DNA from: CAZLQF01 sp964561545 | Lineage (GTDB): Bacteria; Bacteroidota; Bacteroidia; CAILMK01; CAYYUA01 | Direction of reading: 5' to 3' | Assembly: GCA_964561545.1 (NCBI GenBank) | Contig: CAZLQF010000004.1 | Location: 73,869 to 137,868 of the forward strand | DNA: 64,000 nt | Part shown: piece by piece, positions 46,317 to 54,252 of the stretch | Layout: each line of letters opens with the position of its first letter | Numbering within the stretch: position 1 is the first letter of the stretch | The notes under the pieces: generated by a model | What the model saw: only the letters and a program-made list of their open reading frames with translations | Told to the model about the DNA's origin: nothing | Database searches by the model: none | Program-made: the position numbers and the translations under genes

Positions 46317-46898
46317 TTATTGCTTGTTGTAAGTATGTGTTTTTGCATATTCATTGTTAATGCGCATAAGCAGAACAATATCAACAAAAGCATGGGCTGT
46401 AATAGCAGCTACCAAGCCAATTTGTTGGTATAAATACCCAAAGCCTGCAGCGATAAACACCATCAAGACTCCATATATACTTAACCGCCAATTATTGGGA
46501 TTAAGGTAGCCATGTAAAGCGACAAATATAAGCGCAGCCCACCAAATACCCATCAAAGGTTGTAGCGAAGCCCTGAATAAGACTTCTTCTCCAACCCCCG
46601 CACAAATAGATATGAACACGATATCTTTAGTATTAAAGGTAAACCCTCCTAAAAACGGTACAAAAAAATTTTTAACGGATACCATGAATTTACTTTCAAT
46701 AAGCTTCCAGGCAAGCAATGCGCTTACAGTGCCATATCCAGCTCCAATTAATAACTGAGAAATTATGGAGAAGTTACCATTAAAAGCTTCTATTAACGAC
46801 CTTCCAAGAGAAAAATGATTCACAATCCAGCCTATCGCTATAAAAATTAGTAGGGACCCTAATGCTAACTGGTTAATTTGTCTTTTTTTGACTTTCAA
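46317..46898 (-). CDS. CPBP family intramembrane metalloprotease
   Basis: A 193-residue membrane protein with about five or six transmembrane segments. The CPBP/Abi signature is present: GVGEEVLFRASLQPL (EExxxR), FVALHGYLNP (conserved histidine) and ITAHAFVDIVLLM (third motif, histidine). These residues form the glutamate/histidine active site of the Rce1-like family. Bacterial members are linked to protein processing or bacteriocin self-immunity, but no bacteriocin genes are seen here. Located downstream of an HTH regulator but separated by a terminator. Confidence 0.85.
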   Translation of the reverse strand: MKVKKRQINQLALGSLLIFIAIGWIVNHFSLGRSLIEAFNGNFSIISQLLIGAGYGTVSALLAWKLIESKFMVSVKNFFVPFLGGFTFNTKDIVFISICAGVGEEVLFRASLQPLMGIWWAALIFVALHGYLNPNNWRLSIYGVLMVFIAAGFGYLYQQIGLVAAITAHAFVDIVLLMRINNEYAKTHTYNKQ

Positions 46899-46954
46899 TA
46901 GTTAATGCTTGAGATTGGATATTTATAACAAACGATTCCAGGAGATATACATAT

Positions 46955-46987
46955 AAAAATAGCGCTGAACATGGTCCAACGCTATTT
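46955..46987 (-). terminator. Intrinsic terminator after the HTH regulator gene
   Basis: AAATAGCG (46957-46964) and CGCTATTT (46980-46987) form a perfect 8-bp stem with a 15-base loop. On the minus strand the stem is followed by a TTT-rich tail (CGCTATTTTTATAT), fitting an intrinsic terminator about 30 bases past the HTH stop codon. Confidence 0.75.
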
Positions 46988-47016
46988 ATATTACATTTAG
47001 AAATGTTGGTTTTGTT

Positions 47017-47439
47017 TTAACGACTTCGTTTAAGCATGTCAATCAGGACATTCTGATTTTCAATAATCTTATCTTGCTTGTTTTTGGTGTCCTGAACAGC
47101 TTTTAACCTTTTCTCACAATCATTTAATTTGCGGGTAAGAATTTCATTTTCCTCCTCTTTATTGTCTTCTTCCAACATATCACCTTCACCAGTCATAAGC
47201 CATGACCATCTTACGCCACTAATTTTAATGATTTTATTTAGCAGAGGAATAGTGGGAAAAGTATTGCCATTTTCTATGTTTGAAAAGTGACTTTGCGGAA
47301 TTTCCAAACGTTTAGATAATTTGGTTTGATTTTCACCATAAACGCGATGACGAATTTGCTTAATTCGATTCCCCAATTCTTGTTTGTACTGCTTAATTTC
47401 TGGTGTGTGGGTTTTGCCTCTACCTTTTTTTACTACCAT
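47017..47439 (-). CDS. HTH (Cro/CI-type) transcriptional regulator with C-terminal coiled coil
   Basis: A 140-residue DNA-binding protein. Residues about 16-75 form an XRE/Cro-type helix-turn-helix: RIKQIRHRVYGENQTKLSKRLEIPQSHFSNIENG, followed by WSWLMTGEGDML, a tail motif common in Bacteroidota repressors. Residues about 90-138 form a coiled coil probably used for dimerisation. There is no peptidase or ligand domain. Targets are unknown; it is transcribed alone with a long upstream gap, and it could control itself or pheT, which starts in the other direction. Confidence 0.85.
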   Translation of the reverse strand: MVVKKGRGKTHTPEIKQYKQELGNRIKQIRHRVYGENQTKLSKRLEIPQSHFSNIENGNTFPTIPLLNKIIKISGVRWSWLMTGEGDMLEEDNKEEENEILTRKLNDCEKRLKAVQDTKNKQDKIIENQNVLIDMLKRSR

Positions 47440-48118
47440 TTTAATGTATTGTTTTTATTGTTTAACCTGAAATATACTTAGTGGGTCTTAAAAAAATTAC
47501 TATATTTTTACTTTTGACCTTGTTTTATAAAATAACATTGCAAAATTATAAAAGTTTCTAATTTAATGGAAATGCTTAAACAATTTTAGCTGTAAAAATT
47601 GATAAGGCTTATTTATTTTTAAGTTGTATAGCATTAAAACAGTTTTTTGATAAATAGTTATTAACACAGAATTTTTGCTTTAATTTTTATCTCCCAATGT
47701 AAAGGATATTCAAAGAACATTTTTGAGAATGTCTTTCATAACCTTTCTATTGATTAAAAATAAAGGTACTTGTTTGTAAATGACTGACTATTTTTAAGAA
47801 AAACAGGTGATAGATCACTATCAAGGTTATATGATAAATTATTCACCCCATTTTTTATCTATACTTGAAGAATTAACTCTTCTCAATAAAGTATTAGCAT
47901 GGGTGGAAGTTTTATTAAACCTGTAATTTCAAAAAGTACCCATATCCCGCTTCTAAGCCATTAAATCATTTGAAATATAACTAAATGCGATTATGTTTTT
48001 TCCTCATCAATATTTACAATGCTCATCAAAAACTGAACCAAACTAATTAAAATAAACCTTTATTAGGTTTTTAGTGAACCGCAATATTTGTTGAAATTTG
48101 CCCCAAAACATTTAAAGT
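47440..48118. other. 679-base divergent intergenic region
   Basis: AT-rich gap between the HTH regulator (minus) and pheT (plus). A minus-strand TAATTTTG box (47548-47541) may be the regulator's -7 element, about 100 bases before its start. I see no palindrome clear enough to call an operator, no riboswitch-like structure and no small gene. Confidence 0.45.
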
Positions 48119-50545
48119 ATGAAAGTCTCCTACAATTGGTTGGGTCAATATATTAGACATGAAAAGCCTGTTGAAGCTATAGCTGATGTTTTAACAAATA
48201 CTGGACTCGAAGTTGAGGAGACAGCCTACTTTACCACCATGCCCGCTCAGTTAAAAGATGTAATTGTTGGCTATGTGGAACATTTGGATGCCCACCCTGA
48301 TGCTGATAAATTAGTGGTTACCAAAGTTGATACCGGAGCCAATGAATCAAGCCAGATCATTTGCGGAGCTCCGAATGTGGCCAAAGGTCAAAAAGTACCA
48401 ATAGCACAGGTTGGTACCAAACTTACCAATGTTTATGGCGAGGAGGTTAATATAAAAAAAGCCAAGATAAGGGGGGTTGAATCCCAAGGCATGATCTGCT
48501 CAGCGGATGAACTTGGGTTAGGTGCAGATCAATCGGGCATTTTGGTTTTAGATGAAAAAGCTGAAATCGGAAAGCCACTTTCTGACTTATTTAGTCAATA
48601 CGAGGATCATGTTTTTGAAATTGGATTGACCCCCAATCGTACCGATGCCATGGGTCACATAGGAGTGGCAAGAGATATTGCTGCAGTTTTAGACCTGGAT
48701 TTAACATATCCTTCTGTTGAGGATATCAATACAAACCATGCGGATCAAAAAGCAACTTCAATAACTATTGAAAATTCACAGGATTGTCCCAGATATTCAG
48801 GGATTGTTTTAAATGACTTGAAAATAGAAGAGTCCCCGAAATGGTTGCAAAATAAACTAAAAGCAGTTGGGCTGAATCCGGTTAACAATGTAGTTGATGT
48901 TACCAATTATGTTTTAATGGAAACCGGCCATCCCTTGCATGCATTTGATTGGGATAAAATTGATGGGCAGCAGGTTTATATAGGTCGGTCTCAACCCGGA
49001 GATCAGTTTACCACATTAGATGGCCATCAACATGACTTAGATGGTAAAGAGCTTATGATATGGGATTCCAAAAAGCCCATTGCCATGGCTGGGATTATGG
49101 GTGGCGCTAATTCCGGTGTAGAAGCCAATACAACCACCATATTCCTGGAAAGTGCTTGTTTTGATTCGGTTACCATTCGAAAAGCCGCCAATTACCACCA
49201 AATAATGACCGATGCATCGTTTCGCTTTGAAAGGGGTGCCGATCCCAACATTACGGTGTATGCCCTTAAAAGAGCAGTTCAGTTATTGAAATCAATTAGT
49301 GGGGCAACCATTGCCTCGTCTTTATATGATGAATATCCCAATGTGAGCATGGGGCAGGAGGTTTTTTTGAATTTGGAATACGTCAGAAAATTATTGGGAG
49401 AAAGCATTCCCAAGGCGGAGGTCATAAGGATTTTGAAAAGGTTGGAAATTAAAATAGAAGACCAAACGGAAGACACCCTTAAACTCAGGGTCCCAAGTTT
49501 TCGCGCTGATGTGTACAGGCCTGTAGACGTGGTAGAGGAACTGATCCGAATTTACTCGCTTAATTCAATTGAACCAGGCCATAAACTCAATGCTCCCATC
49601 AACAATCACCCTGAAAAAAAACGCGAGCAGTTCCTTTATAGGATTGGCCAATATTTAAGTGACAATGGGTTTTATGAAATGGTAAACCAGCCCTTTGGCG
49701 ACCAAGAATGGGTTAAACAATACATGCCCTCTTTATCTGATCATGTGGTACCAATTTATAACCCATTGAGTAAGCAGGAAAACTGTATGCATGCTGATCT
49801 TTTATTAACTGGACTGAGATTAGTAGAATACAACCTTAACCGAGGTAATGGCAACCTTCGCCTTTTTGAAATGGGGAGGACTTATCAAAAATTTAATAAG
49901 AATATCCAAGAGTCACCGGTTTTAGGGCTGTGGATTGCAGGTGATTTTAACGCACCTCATTGGTATAGCAATTCCCAAAAAATGGATTTTTACTATTTAA
50001 AAGGGATCATTTACCATTTACTAAATCTCGGGGGAATGGGGAAATTTGAGGAGACGGCAATTGAAGAACACGATTATTTTGAAAACGGTTTAACGTTCAA
50101 TGCTTTAAATGGAGAACAAATAGGGCAGGTAGGCACTGTGGATACCGCATTATTAAAAGCGTTCGGGATCAAGGAAACCGTATTTTATGCTCAGATGAAC
50201 CTTCAGTCTATAATAAACAATTACGAGCAATTTATTCCTCAATTTAGGGCTATTAGTAAGTACCCTGCCATTACTCGGGACCTTTCTATGATTTTAGAAC
50301 CAGAAGTTAACTTTAAGCAAATTAAGCATTGTATTTATTCAGTTGAACACCAAGGGCTTTTACGAGACATTTGGGTTTTTGATGTTTACAAGGGCGAAAA
50401 ACTTAAGGAAGGTAAGAAGTCCTATGCCGTTCGTTTGATGTTCAGGGATGAAAGCAAAACCCTTAAGGATGAGACTGTTGATGGAATCATGGAAGCAGTA
50501 ATTAAGAATTTACAAAAAGAAATTAACCTGGAAATCAGGAAATAA
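48119..50545 (+). CDS. pheT: Phenylalanine-tRNA ligase beta subunit
   Basis: Beta chain of the alpha2-beta2 phenylalanyl-tRNA synthetase. Domains in order: N-terminal B1, tRNA-binding EMAP-like domain (about 40-150, IVGYVEHLDAHPDADKLVV), B3/B4 editing domain (about 210-390, GLNPVNNVVDVTNYVLMETG and SFRFERGADPNI), B5 DNA-binding-like domain (about 405-475), catalytic-core-like domain, and the C-terminal FDX-ACB domain (about 715-808, KYPAITRDLSMIL) that binds the tRNA anticodon. Length (808 aa) is normal. The alpha subunit gene pheS is not adjacent, a common arrangement in Bacteroidota. It leads a same-strand run with zapA and rny. Confidence 0.97.
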   Translation: MKVSYNWLGQYIRHEKPVEAIADVLTNTGLEVEETAYFTTMPAQLKDVIVGYVEHLDAHPDADKLVVTKVDTGANESSQIICGAPNVAKGQKVPIAQVGTKLTNVYGEEVNIKKAKIRGVESQGMICSADELGLGADQSGILVLDEKAEIGKPLSDLFSQYEDHVFEIGLTPNRTDAMGHIGVARDIAAVLDLDLTYPSVEDINTNHADQKATSITIENSQDCPRYSGIVLNDLKIEESPKWLQNKLKAVGLNPVNNVVDVTNYVLMETGHPLHAFDWDKIDGQQVYIGRSQPGDQFTTLDGHQHDLDGKELMIWDSKKPIAMAGIMGGANSGVEANTTTIFLESACFDSVTIRKAANYHQIMTDASFRFERGADPNITVYALKRAVQLLKSISGATIASSLYDEYPNVSMGQEVFLNLEYVRKLLGESIPKAEVIRILKRLEIKIEDQTEDTLKLRVPSFRADVYRPVDVVEELIRIYSLNSIEPGHKLNAPINNHPEKKREQFLYRIGQYLSDNGFYEMVNQPFGDQEWVKQYMPSLSDHVVPIYNPLSKQENCMHADLLLTGLRLVEYNLNRGNGNLRLFEMGRTYQKFNKNIQESPVLGLWIAGDFNAPHWYSNSQKMDFYYLKGIIYHLLNLGGMGKFEETAIEEHDYFENGLTFNALNGEQIGQVGTVDTALLKAFGIKETVFYAQMNLQSIINNYEQFIPQFRAISKYPAITRDLSMILEPEVNFKQIKHCIYSVEHQGLLRDIWVFDVYKGEKLKEGKKSYAVRLMFRDESKTLKDETVDGIMEAVIKNLQKEINLEIRK

Positions 50546-50656
50546 AGACTTTTTTTAATCTTCTTTTTTTTTACTAACTAAGTAAACCAAGATATTTATT
50601 AAATTCGATTTTTCTACCTCGGCATGTAATGTATAAATCATGGCATTATTAATTTG

Positions 50657-50941
50657 ATGAAAGTGGAGTATAAACTTGACAACATATACGAAAGAGCAAA
50701 GGAGCTTGTAAATGAAAATGAGCACCTCAAAGAGGAAAATGCATCATTACGTCAAGAAAATGAGCAGCTTTCCAAGGAAGTTCAGGAATTAAAAACACAG
50801 GTTCAGGTTTTGGAAAATAAAAAACTAAATTTGCAAACTGCCGAGCATATAGTGAACACCAAGAACAAAAAAGAAATTAAACAACAAATTGACCATTATA
50901 TAAGAGATATTGACCGATGTATTGAAAAGTTAAAAAGCTAA
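50657..50941 (+). CDS. Small coiled-coil protein upstream of zapA
   Basis: A 94-residue, almost wholly helical protein. Residues about 8-65 form a strong coiled coil (ERAKELVNENEHLKEENASLR, then QENEQLSKEV) with leucines and asparagines at heptad positions, followed by a polar helix with a short basic end. No membrane segment or known catalytic motif. The ATG at 50657 is preferred to the TTG one codon earlier. The 12-base gap to zapA implies co-transcription. By size, structure and placement it resembles the division protein ZapB, which is an unrelated-by-sequence coiled coil that binds ZapA; that link is inference. Confidence 0.75.
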   Translation: MKVEYKLDNIYERAKELVNENEHLKEENASLRQENEQLSKEVQELKTQVQVLENKKLNLQTAEHIVNTKNKKEIKQQIDHYIRDIDRCIEKLKS

Positions 50942-50953
50942 TTACTCTACAGA

Positions 50954-51247
50954 ATGAGTCAAAAAGTATCTATAAAAGTCAACATTGCTGACAGAATCTT
51001 TCCGCTCACTGTAGGATTAGAGGAAGAGGTGTATGTTCGGGAGGCGGCTAAAAAGTTAAATGATAAAATCAATAATTATAAAAAGGATTTTGCCGTTGAA
51101 GATAAGCAGGTTTTACTTTCAATGTGCGCTTTAGAATTTGCCACAGAGGTAGCCAAGTTTCAAAGTAAGACCTGGATAGAAGACGATGGTGTATCGAAAA
51201 AGATCAACGAAATAAGTGACCTTTTAAATGGAGATCAAGGTTACTAA
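50954..51247 (+). CDS. zapA: Cell division protein ZapA
   Basis: A 97-residue ZapA family protein that binds and bundles FtsZ filaments at the division site. N-terminal beta/alpha domain: KVSIKVNIADRIFPLTVGLEEEVYVREAAKKLNDKI matches the family. The C-terminal helix around VLLSMCALEFATEVAKFQ corresponds to the coiled-coil dimerisation helix but is shorter than in E. coli. It follows the small coiled-coil gene by 12 bases. Downstream, a long RNA-type hairpin lies before rny. Confidence 0.88.
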   Translation: MSQKVSIKVNIADRIFPLTVGLEEEVYVREAAKKLNDKINNYKKDFAVEDKQVLLSMCALEFATEVAKFQSKTWIEDDGVSKKINEISDLLNGDQGY

Positions 51248-51283
51248 AGCAATCCTTCAATAATTTACGGATTAATACATTTA

Positions 51284-51357
51284 GCCGCAACCGATTTTTA
51301 AAAGTAGTGAAATGTAATAAGCTTTGGCTACTTTTCAAGAATTGATTGCGGTTTTTT
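51284..51357 (+). ncRNA. Long rod-like hairpin between zapA and rny (candidate 6S-like RNA or terminator)
   Basis: Outer arms CCGCAA (51285-51290) and TTGCGG (51346-51351) and inner arms AAAAGTAG (51300-51307) and CTACTTTT (51328-51335) are exact complements. The bases between them also pair with one mismatch (51291/51345), a few G-U pairs and one bulge (51336), giving a nearly continuous stem of about 24 bp and a 20-base loop, then a T-run (51352-51357). It is either an elaborate intrinsic terminator or a small structured RNA. 6S-Flavo RNA, a known Bacteroidota 6S class, is a candidate, but I cannot confirm a match. Confidence 0.55.
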
Positions 51358-51386
51358 ATTGTATAACAAAATAAATTAAAATATAA

Positions 51387-52958
51387 ATGGAATTATTTAG
51401 CATTATTATAGCAGTTGTAGCACTTATCGGAGGGTTTGCAGCTGGTTTTTTTCTTAGAAAAAACTTGTTAGATAAGCAATTGCAGAAAAAAGAGGAAGAG
51501 GCGCAAAAGAAAAGTGATGAAATAATCAATGAGGCCAAGGAAAAAGCAGAAGTTCTTAAAAAGGATAAAATCCTTGAATCAAGGGAGAAATTCCTGCAGA
51601 TGAAGGCGGATCATGAAAAAGAAACTAACAAGAAAAACAAAGAAATCCAGAGTCAGCAAAACAAACTCAAAGAGCAGGAAAAAGAGTTAAATAAAAGGGA
51701 AGAAGACCTCAAATCCCGAGAAAGTGAAGTGCAAGAGTTAAAGAACAACCTTTCTCAAAAACAGGAAGCTATTGATGCCAAGAAAGAAGATTTGGAAAGG
51801 CTTCATAAAATGGAAGTTGAACAGCTTGAGAAAATCTCCGGATTTTCTGCTGCTGAAGCTGAGGAACAGTTGATGGAATCCCTTAAGCAAGAAGCAAGAA
51901 CCAAGGCCAAAAGTTATATTAAAGACATCATGGACGAGGCGAAGGCCAATGCTACTAAATCTGCAAGAAAAGTTGTTATTGAAACCATACAAAGAGTAGC
52001 CAGCGAACAGACCATCGATAATTGCATATCCGTCTTTAACATTGATAATGATGAGATGAAAGGCCGTATTATTGGCCGGGAAGGTAGAAATATTCGAGCA
52101 TTAGAAGCTGCTACAGGTGTTGAGATCATTGTGGATGATACACCAGAAGCCATTGTTTTATCAGCTTTTGATCCTGTAAGAAGGGAGATTGCCAGGCTTG
52201 CCCTGCATAAATTGGTGACCGATGGCAGGATCCATCCGGCAAGGATTGAAGAAGTAGTGGACAAAACCCGAAAAGACATTGAAGAAGAAATCAAGGAAAT
52301 AGGGGACAAGACCGCTATTGATCTTGGCATTCATGGGCTCCACCCCGAATTGATAAGGATGGTTGGCCGTATGCGTTATCGTTCCTCTTATGGCCAAAAC
52401 CTACTCCAACATTCTCGGGAAGTCGCTAAATTCTGCTCTGTCATGGCTGCTGAATTAGGTCTCGATCCCCAATTGGCCAAACGTGCCGGATTGCTACATG
52501 ACATTGGCAAGGTAGCCGAGGAAGATCACGAAACCCCGCACGCTATTTTAGGTTCGCAATTAGCAGAAAAGCACGATGAAAACGAAGCTGTGGTCAATGC
52601 CATTGGTGCTCACCACGATGAGTTGGAAATGACTCATGAAGCTTCACCCATTGTTCAAATTTGTGATGCCATTTCAGGAGCAAGGCCTGGAGCCAGGCGT
52701 GAAGTTTTCGAATCCTACATCCAGCGTTTAAAAGACCTCGAAAACATAGCCATGTCTTTTGATGGTGTTCAAAAAAGCTATGCCATACAAGCCGGACGTG
52801 AACTAAGGGTCATCGTTGAAAGTGAGAAGATCGATGACGCCACTTCTGAATCCCTCTCTTATGACATATCAGAAAAGATCCAATCCGAAATGACCTATCC
52901 AGGGCAGGTGAAAATAACTGTTATTCGTGAGCGCCGTTCGGTCTCTTATGCGAAGTAA
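51387..52958 (+). CDS. rny: Ribonuclease Y
   Basis: Membrane-anchored endoribonuclease that starts mRNA decay in many bacteria. The N-terminal transmembrane helix (about residues 3-25) is followed by a long charged coiled coil (about 30-150), a KH RNA-binding domain (about 210-280, KGRIIGREGRNIRALEAATGV) and the HD phosphohydrolase domain (about 330-430) with HSREVAKFC and LLHDIGK, which supply the metal ligands. Length (523 aa) is normal. It follows zapA by 139 bases that contain a long hairpin, so it may be transcribed separately. Confidence 0.96.
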   Translation: MELFSIIIAVVALIGGFAAGFFLRKNLLDKQLQKKEEEAQKKSDEIINEAKEKAEVLKKDKILESREKFLQMKADHEKETNKKNKEIQSQQNKLKEQEKELNKREEDLKSRESEVQELKNNLSQKQEAIDAKKEDLERLHKMEVEQLEKISGFSAAEAEEQLMESLKQEARTKAKSYIKDIMDEAKANATKSARKVVIETIQRVASEQTIDNCISVFNIDNDEMKGRIIGREGRNIRALEAATGVEIIVDDTPEAIVLSAFDPVRREIARLALHKLVTDGRIHPARIEEVVDKTRKDIEEEIKEIGDKTAIDLGIHGLHPELIRMVGRMRYRSSYGQNLLQHSREVAKFCSVMAAELGLDPQLAKRAGLLHDIGKVAEEDHETPHAILGSQLAEKHDENEAVVNAIGAHHDELEMTHEASPIVQICDAISGARPGARREVFESYIQRLKDLENIAMSFDGVQKSYAIQAGRELRVIVESEKIDDATSESLSYDISEKIQSEMTYPGQVKITVIRERRSVSYAK

Positions 52959-53441
52959 TGTGAGGGCAATAAAGCTTGATTTAAAAGGCTTGCTATTACC
53001 GGTTATTATAATAAAAGCCCTTTGTTAAAGCGATGCTTATTGATTAAGTGATTTGGTGTACTAATACAAAGCCTTATAAATTTCTAAAGCTTTTTTCTGG
53101 GCATGATCTGAGCTTTCGCTTTAAGTTCATTATCATGAACAAGGCATACCTTGTTCTTAGCTACGGTAAGCTATACTGTAATAAGAATTTTTTAAACAAT
53201 GCCGCATTGTATTTACAGCCCTTTAGCCTTTCATCCTTAAATATAAATTTAACCAAATAATTTTTGCTAAGCCCTGGCCTTCACCTGTGAAGCGCTTTTT
53301 CTTCTTAGCGTTACTTAATCCTCAAAATTTGGTTGTTTAAACGCTCAAAGAATGTCATGAAGATTACTTTGGTTATTACCAATAGTAGTTACTGAAACCA
53401 TTTATGCTTTTATTAAATTGATAATTGAAAAATAGCTACTT
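52959..53441. other. 483-base intergenic gap with tandem hairpins
   Basis: The gap between rny and the thioredoxin-like gene. It contains a perfect 8-bp inverted repeat GAACAAGG (53137-53144)/CCTTGTTC (53149-53156) with a 4-base loop, then TAGCT (53158-53162)/AGCTA (53169-53173). A short frame at 53048-53260 has no family resemblance and is probably spurious. No promoter box or gene is otherwise seen. Confidence 0.5.
53137..53173. repeat. Two adjacent inverted repeats downstream of rny
   Basis: GAACAAGG-CATA-CCTTGTTC is an exact 20-base palindromic hairpin (53137-53156); one base later TAGCT-ACGGTA-AGCTA forms a second small one (53158-53173). A moderate T-content follows, but no clean T-tract. 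The pair sits 179 bases past rny. Confidence 0.6.
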
Positions 53442-54086
53442 ATGTCACACATAATCACCCAATCCATCATTGATCAAGCTTATGATTATGAGCAATTTAA
53501 AAAGGTCGTTAAACACTTATATGATCAAGGTGAACCAACCAGCGGTTCTAACAGTGAAATGCCCTTGCTTGAGTTCACCAAATTGAATCTGCAACGCATG
53601 AACCGGATTGAAAAAACGGTTCAAATGAATAAGGATTTGAAAGCGGAATTGGACAGCCTGCCCAATCATGTTTACTGGGTTGTTCTGGCGGAAGGTTGGT
53701 GTGGCGATGTAGGGCAAAATTTACCCATCATTGAAAAAATAACTGCTGCTTCTAATAATGTAACCCTAAAAATCCTATTTCGAGATGAAAACCTGGAAAT
53801 TATGGATCATTATTTAACGCATGGTGGAAGATCCATCCCCAAATTAATTTGCCTGGATGGTGGTACTTTGGAAGAACTGGGAACTTGGGGGCCTCGCCCT
53901 GAACCAGTCCAAAATGCCATTATGGAAATGAAAGAAAACAAACCGGAAGTTAAACCTCAAAAAGATTGGGTTGAGGAGATTCATGAATTTATGCATAAGT
54001 GGTATGCAGAAGATCAAGGGCATACCATACAACAAGAATTCAAGCAAATGGCAAAGTCATGGAAAGATCAGCTAACAGTTAGCTAA
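53442..54086 (+). CDS. Thioredoxin-like family protein with single active-site cysteine
   Basis: A 214-residue soluble protein with a thioredoxin fold. The active-site-like segment VLAEGWCGDVGQN (about residues 83-95) keeps the first cysteine but has Asp-Val where the second cysteine of CxxC would be. The cis-proline motif GGRSIPKLICLDG (about residues 128-140) is conserved. This agrees with a Bacteroidota/Firmicutes thioredoxin-family group often starting WCGD. A single cysteine could act in monothiol chemistry, bind a metal or bacillithiol, or be structural. There is no signal peptide, so it should be cytoplasmic. Transcribed alone. Confidence 0.8.
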   Translation: MSHIITQSIIDQAYDYEQFKKVVKHLYDQGEPTSGSNSEMPLLEFTKLNLQRMNRIEKTVQMNKDLKAELDSLPNHVYWVVLAEGWCGDVGQNLPIIEKITAASNNVTLKILFRDENLEIMDHYLTHGGRSIPKLICLDGGTLEELGTWGPRPEPVQNAIMEMKENKPEVKPQKDWVEEIHEFMHKWYAEDQGHTIQQEFKQMAKSWKDQLTVS

Positions 54087-54252
54087 TGATTCTGTATTTT
54101 CTATAGCCTAAATCACTGGTTTGGCTTGAAATTTATCTATATCATTGTTTAGTTCATTAAATAGAAAATGACCACCGTTTAAAAGCCGCATCTTTGCTAA
54201 TAAAATTGCTTAATATCAAACCTGTGCTTGGGTGTTGTAGTTTAAATAGGGT

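Noticed and set aside
47640..47680. Possible origin-type DnaA boxes in the AT-rich gap before pheT
   Set aside because: The closest sequence does not match the TTATCCACA consensus and there is no cluster or dnaA/dnaN neighbour.
53048..53260. 70-codon open frame after rny
   Set aside because: It runs through two inverted repeats, shows no family resemblance and begins without a good upstream signal.
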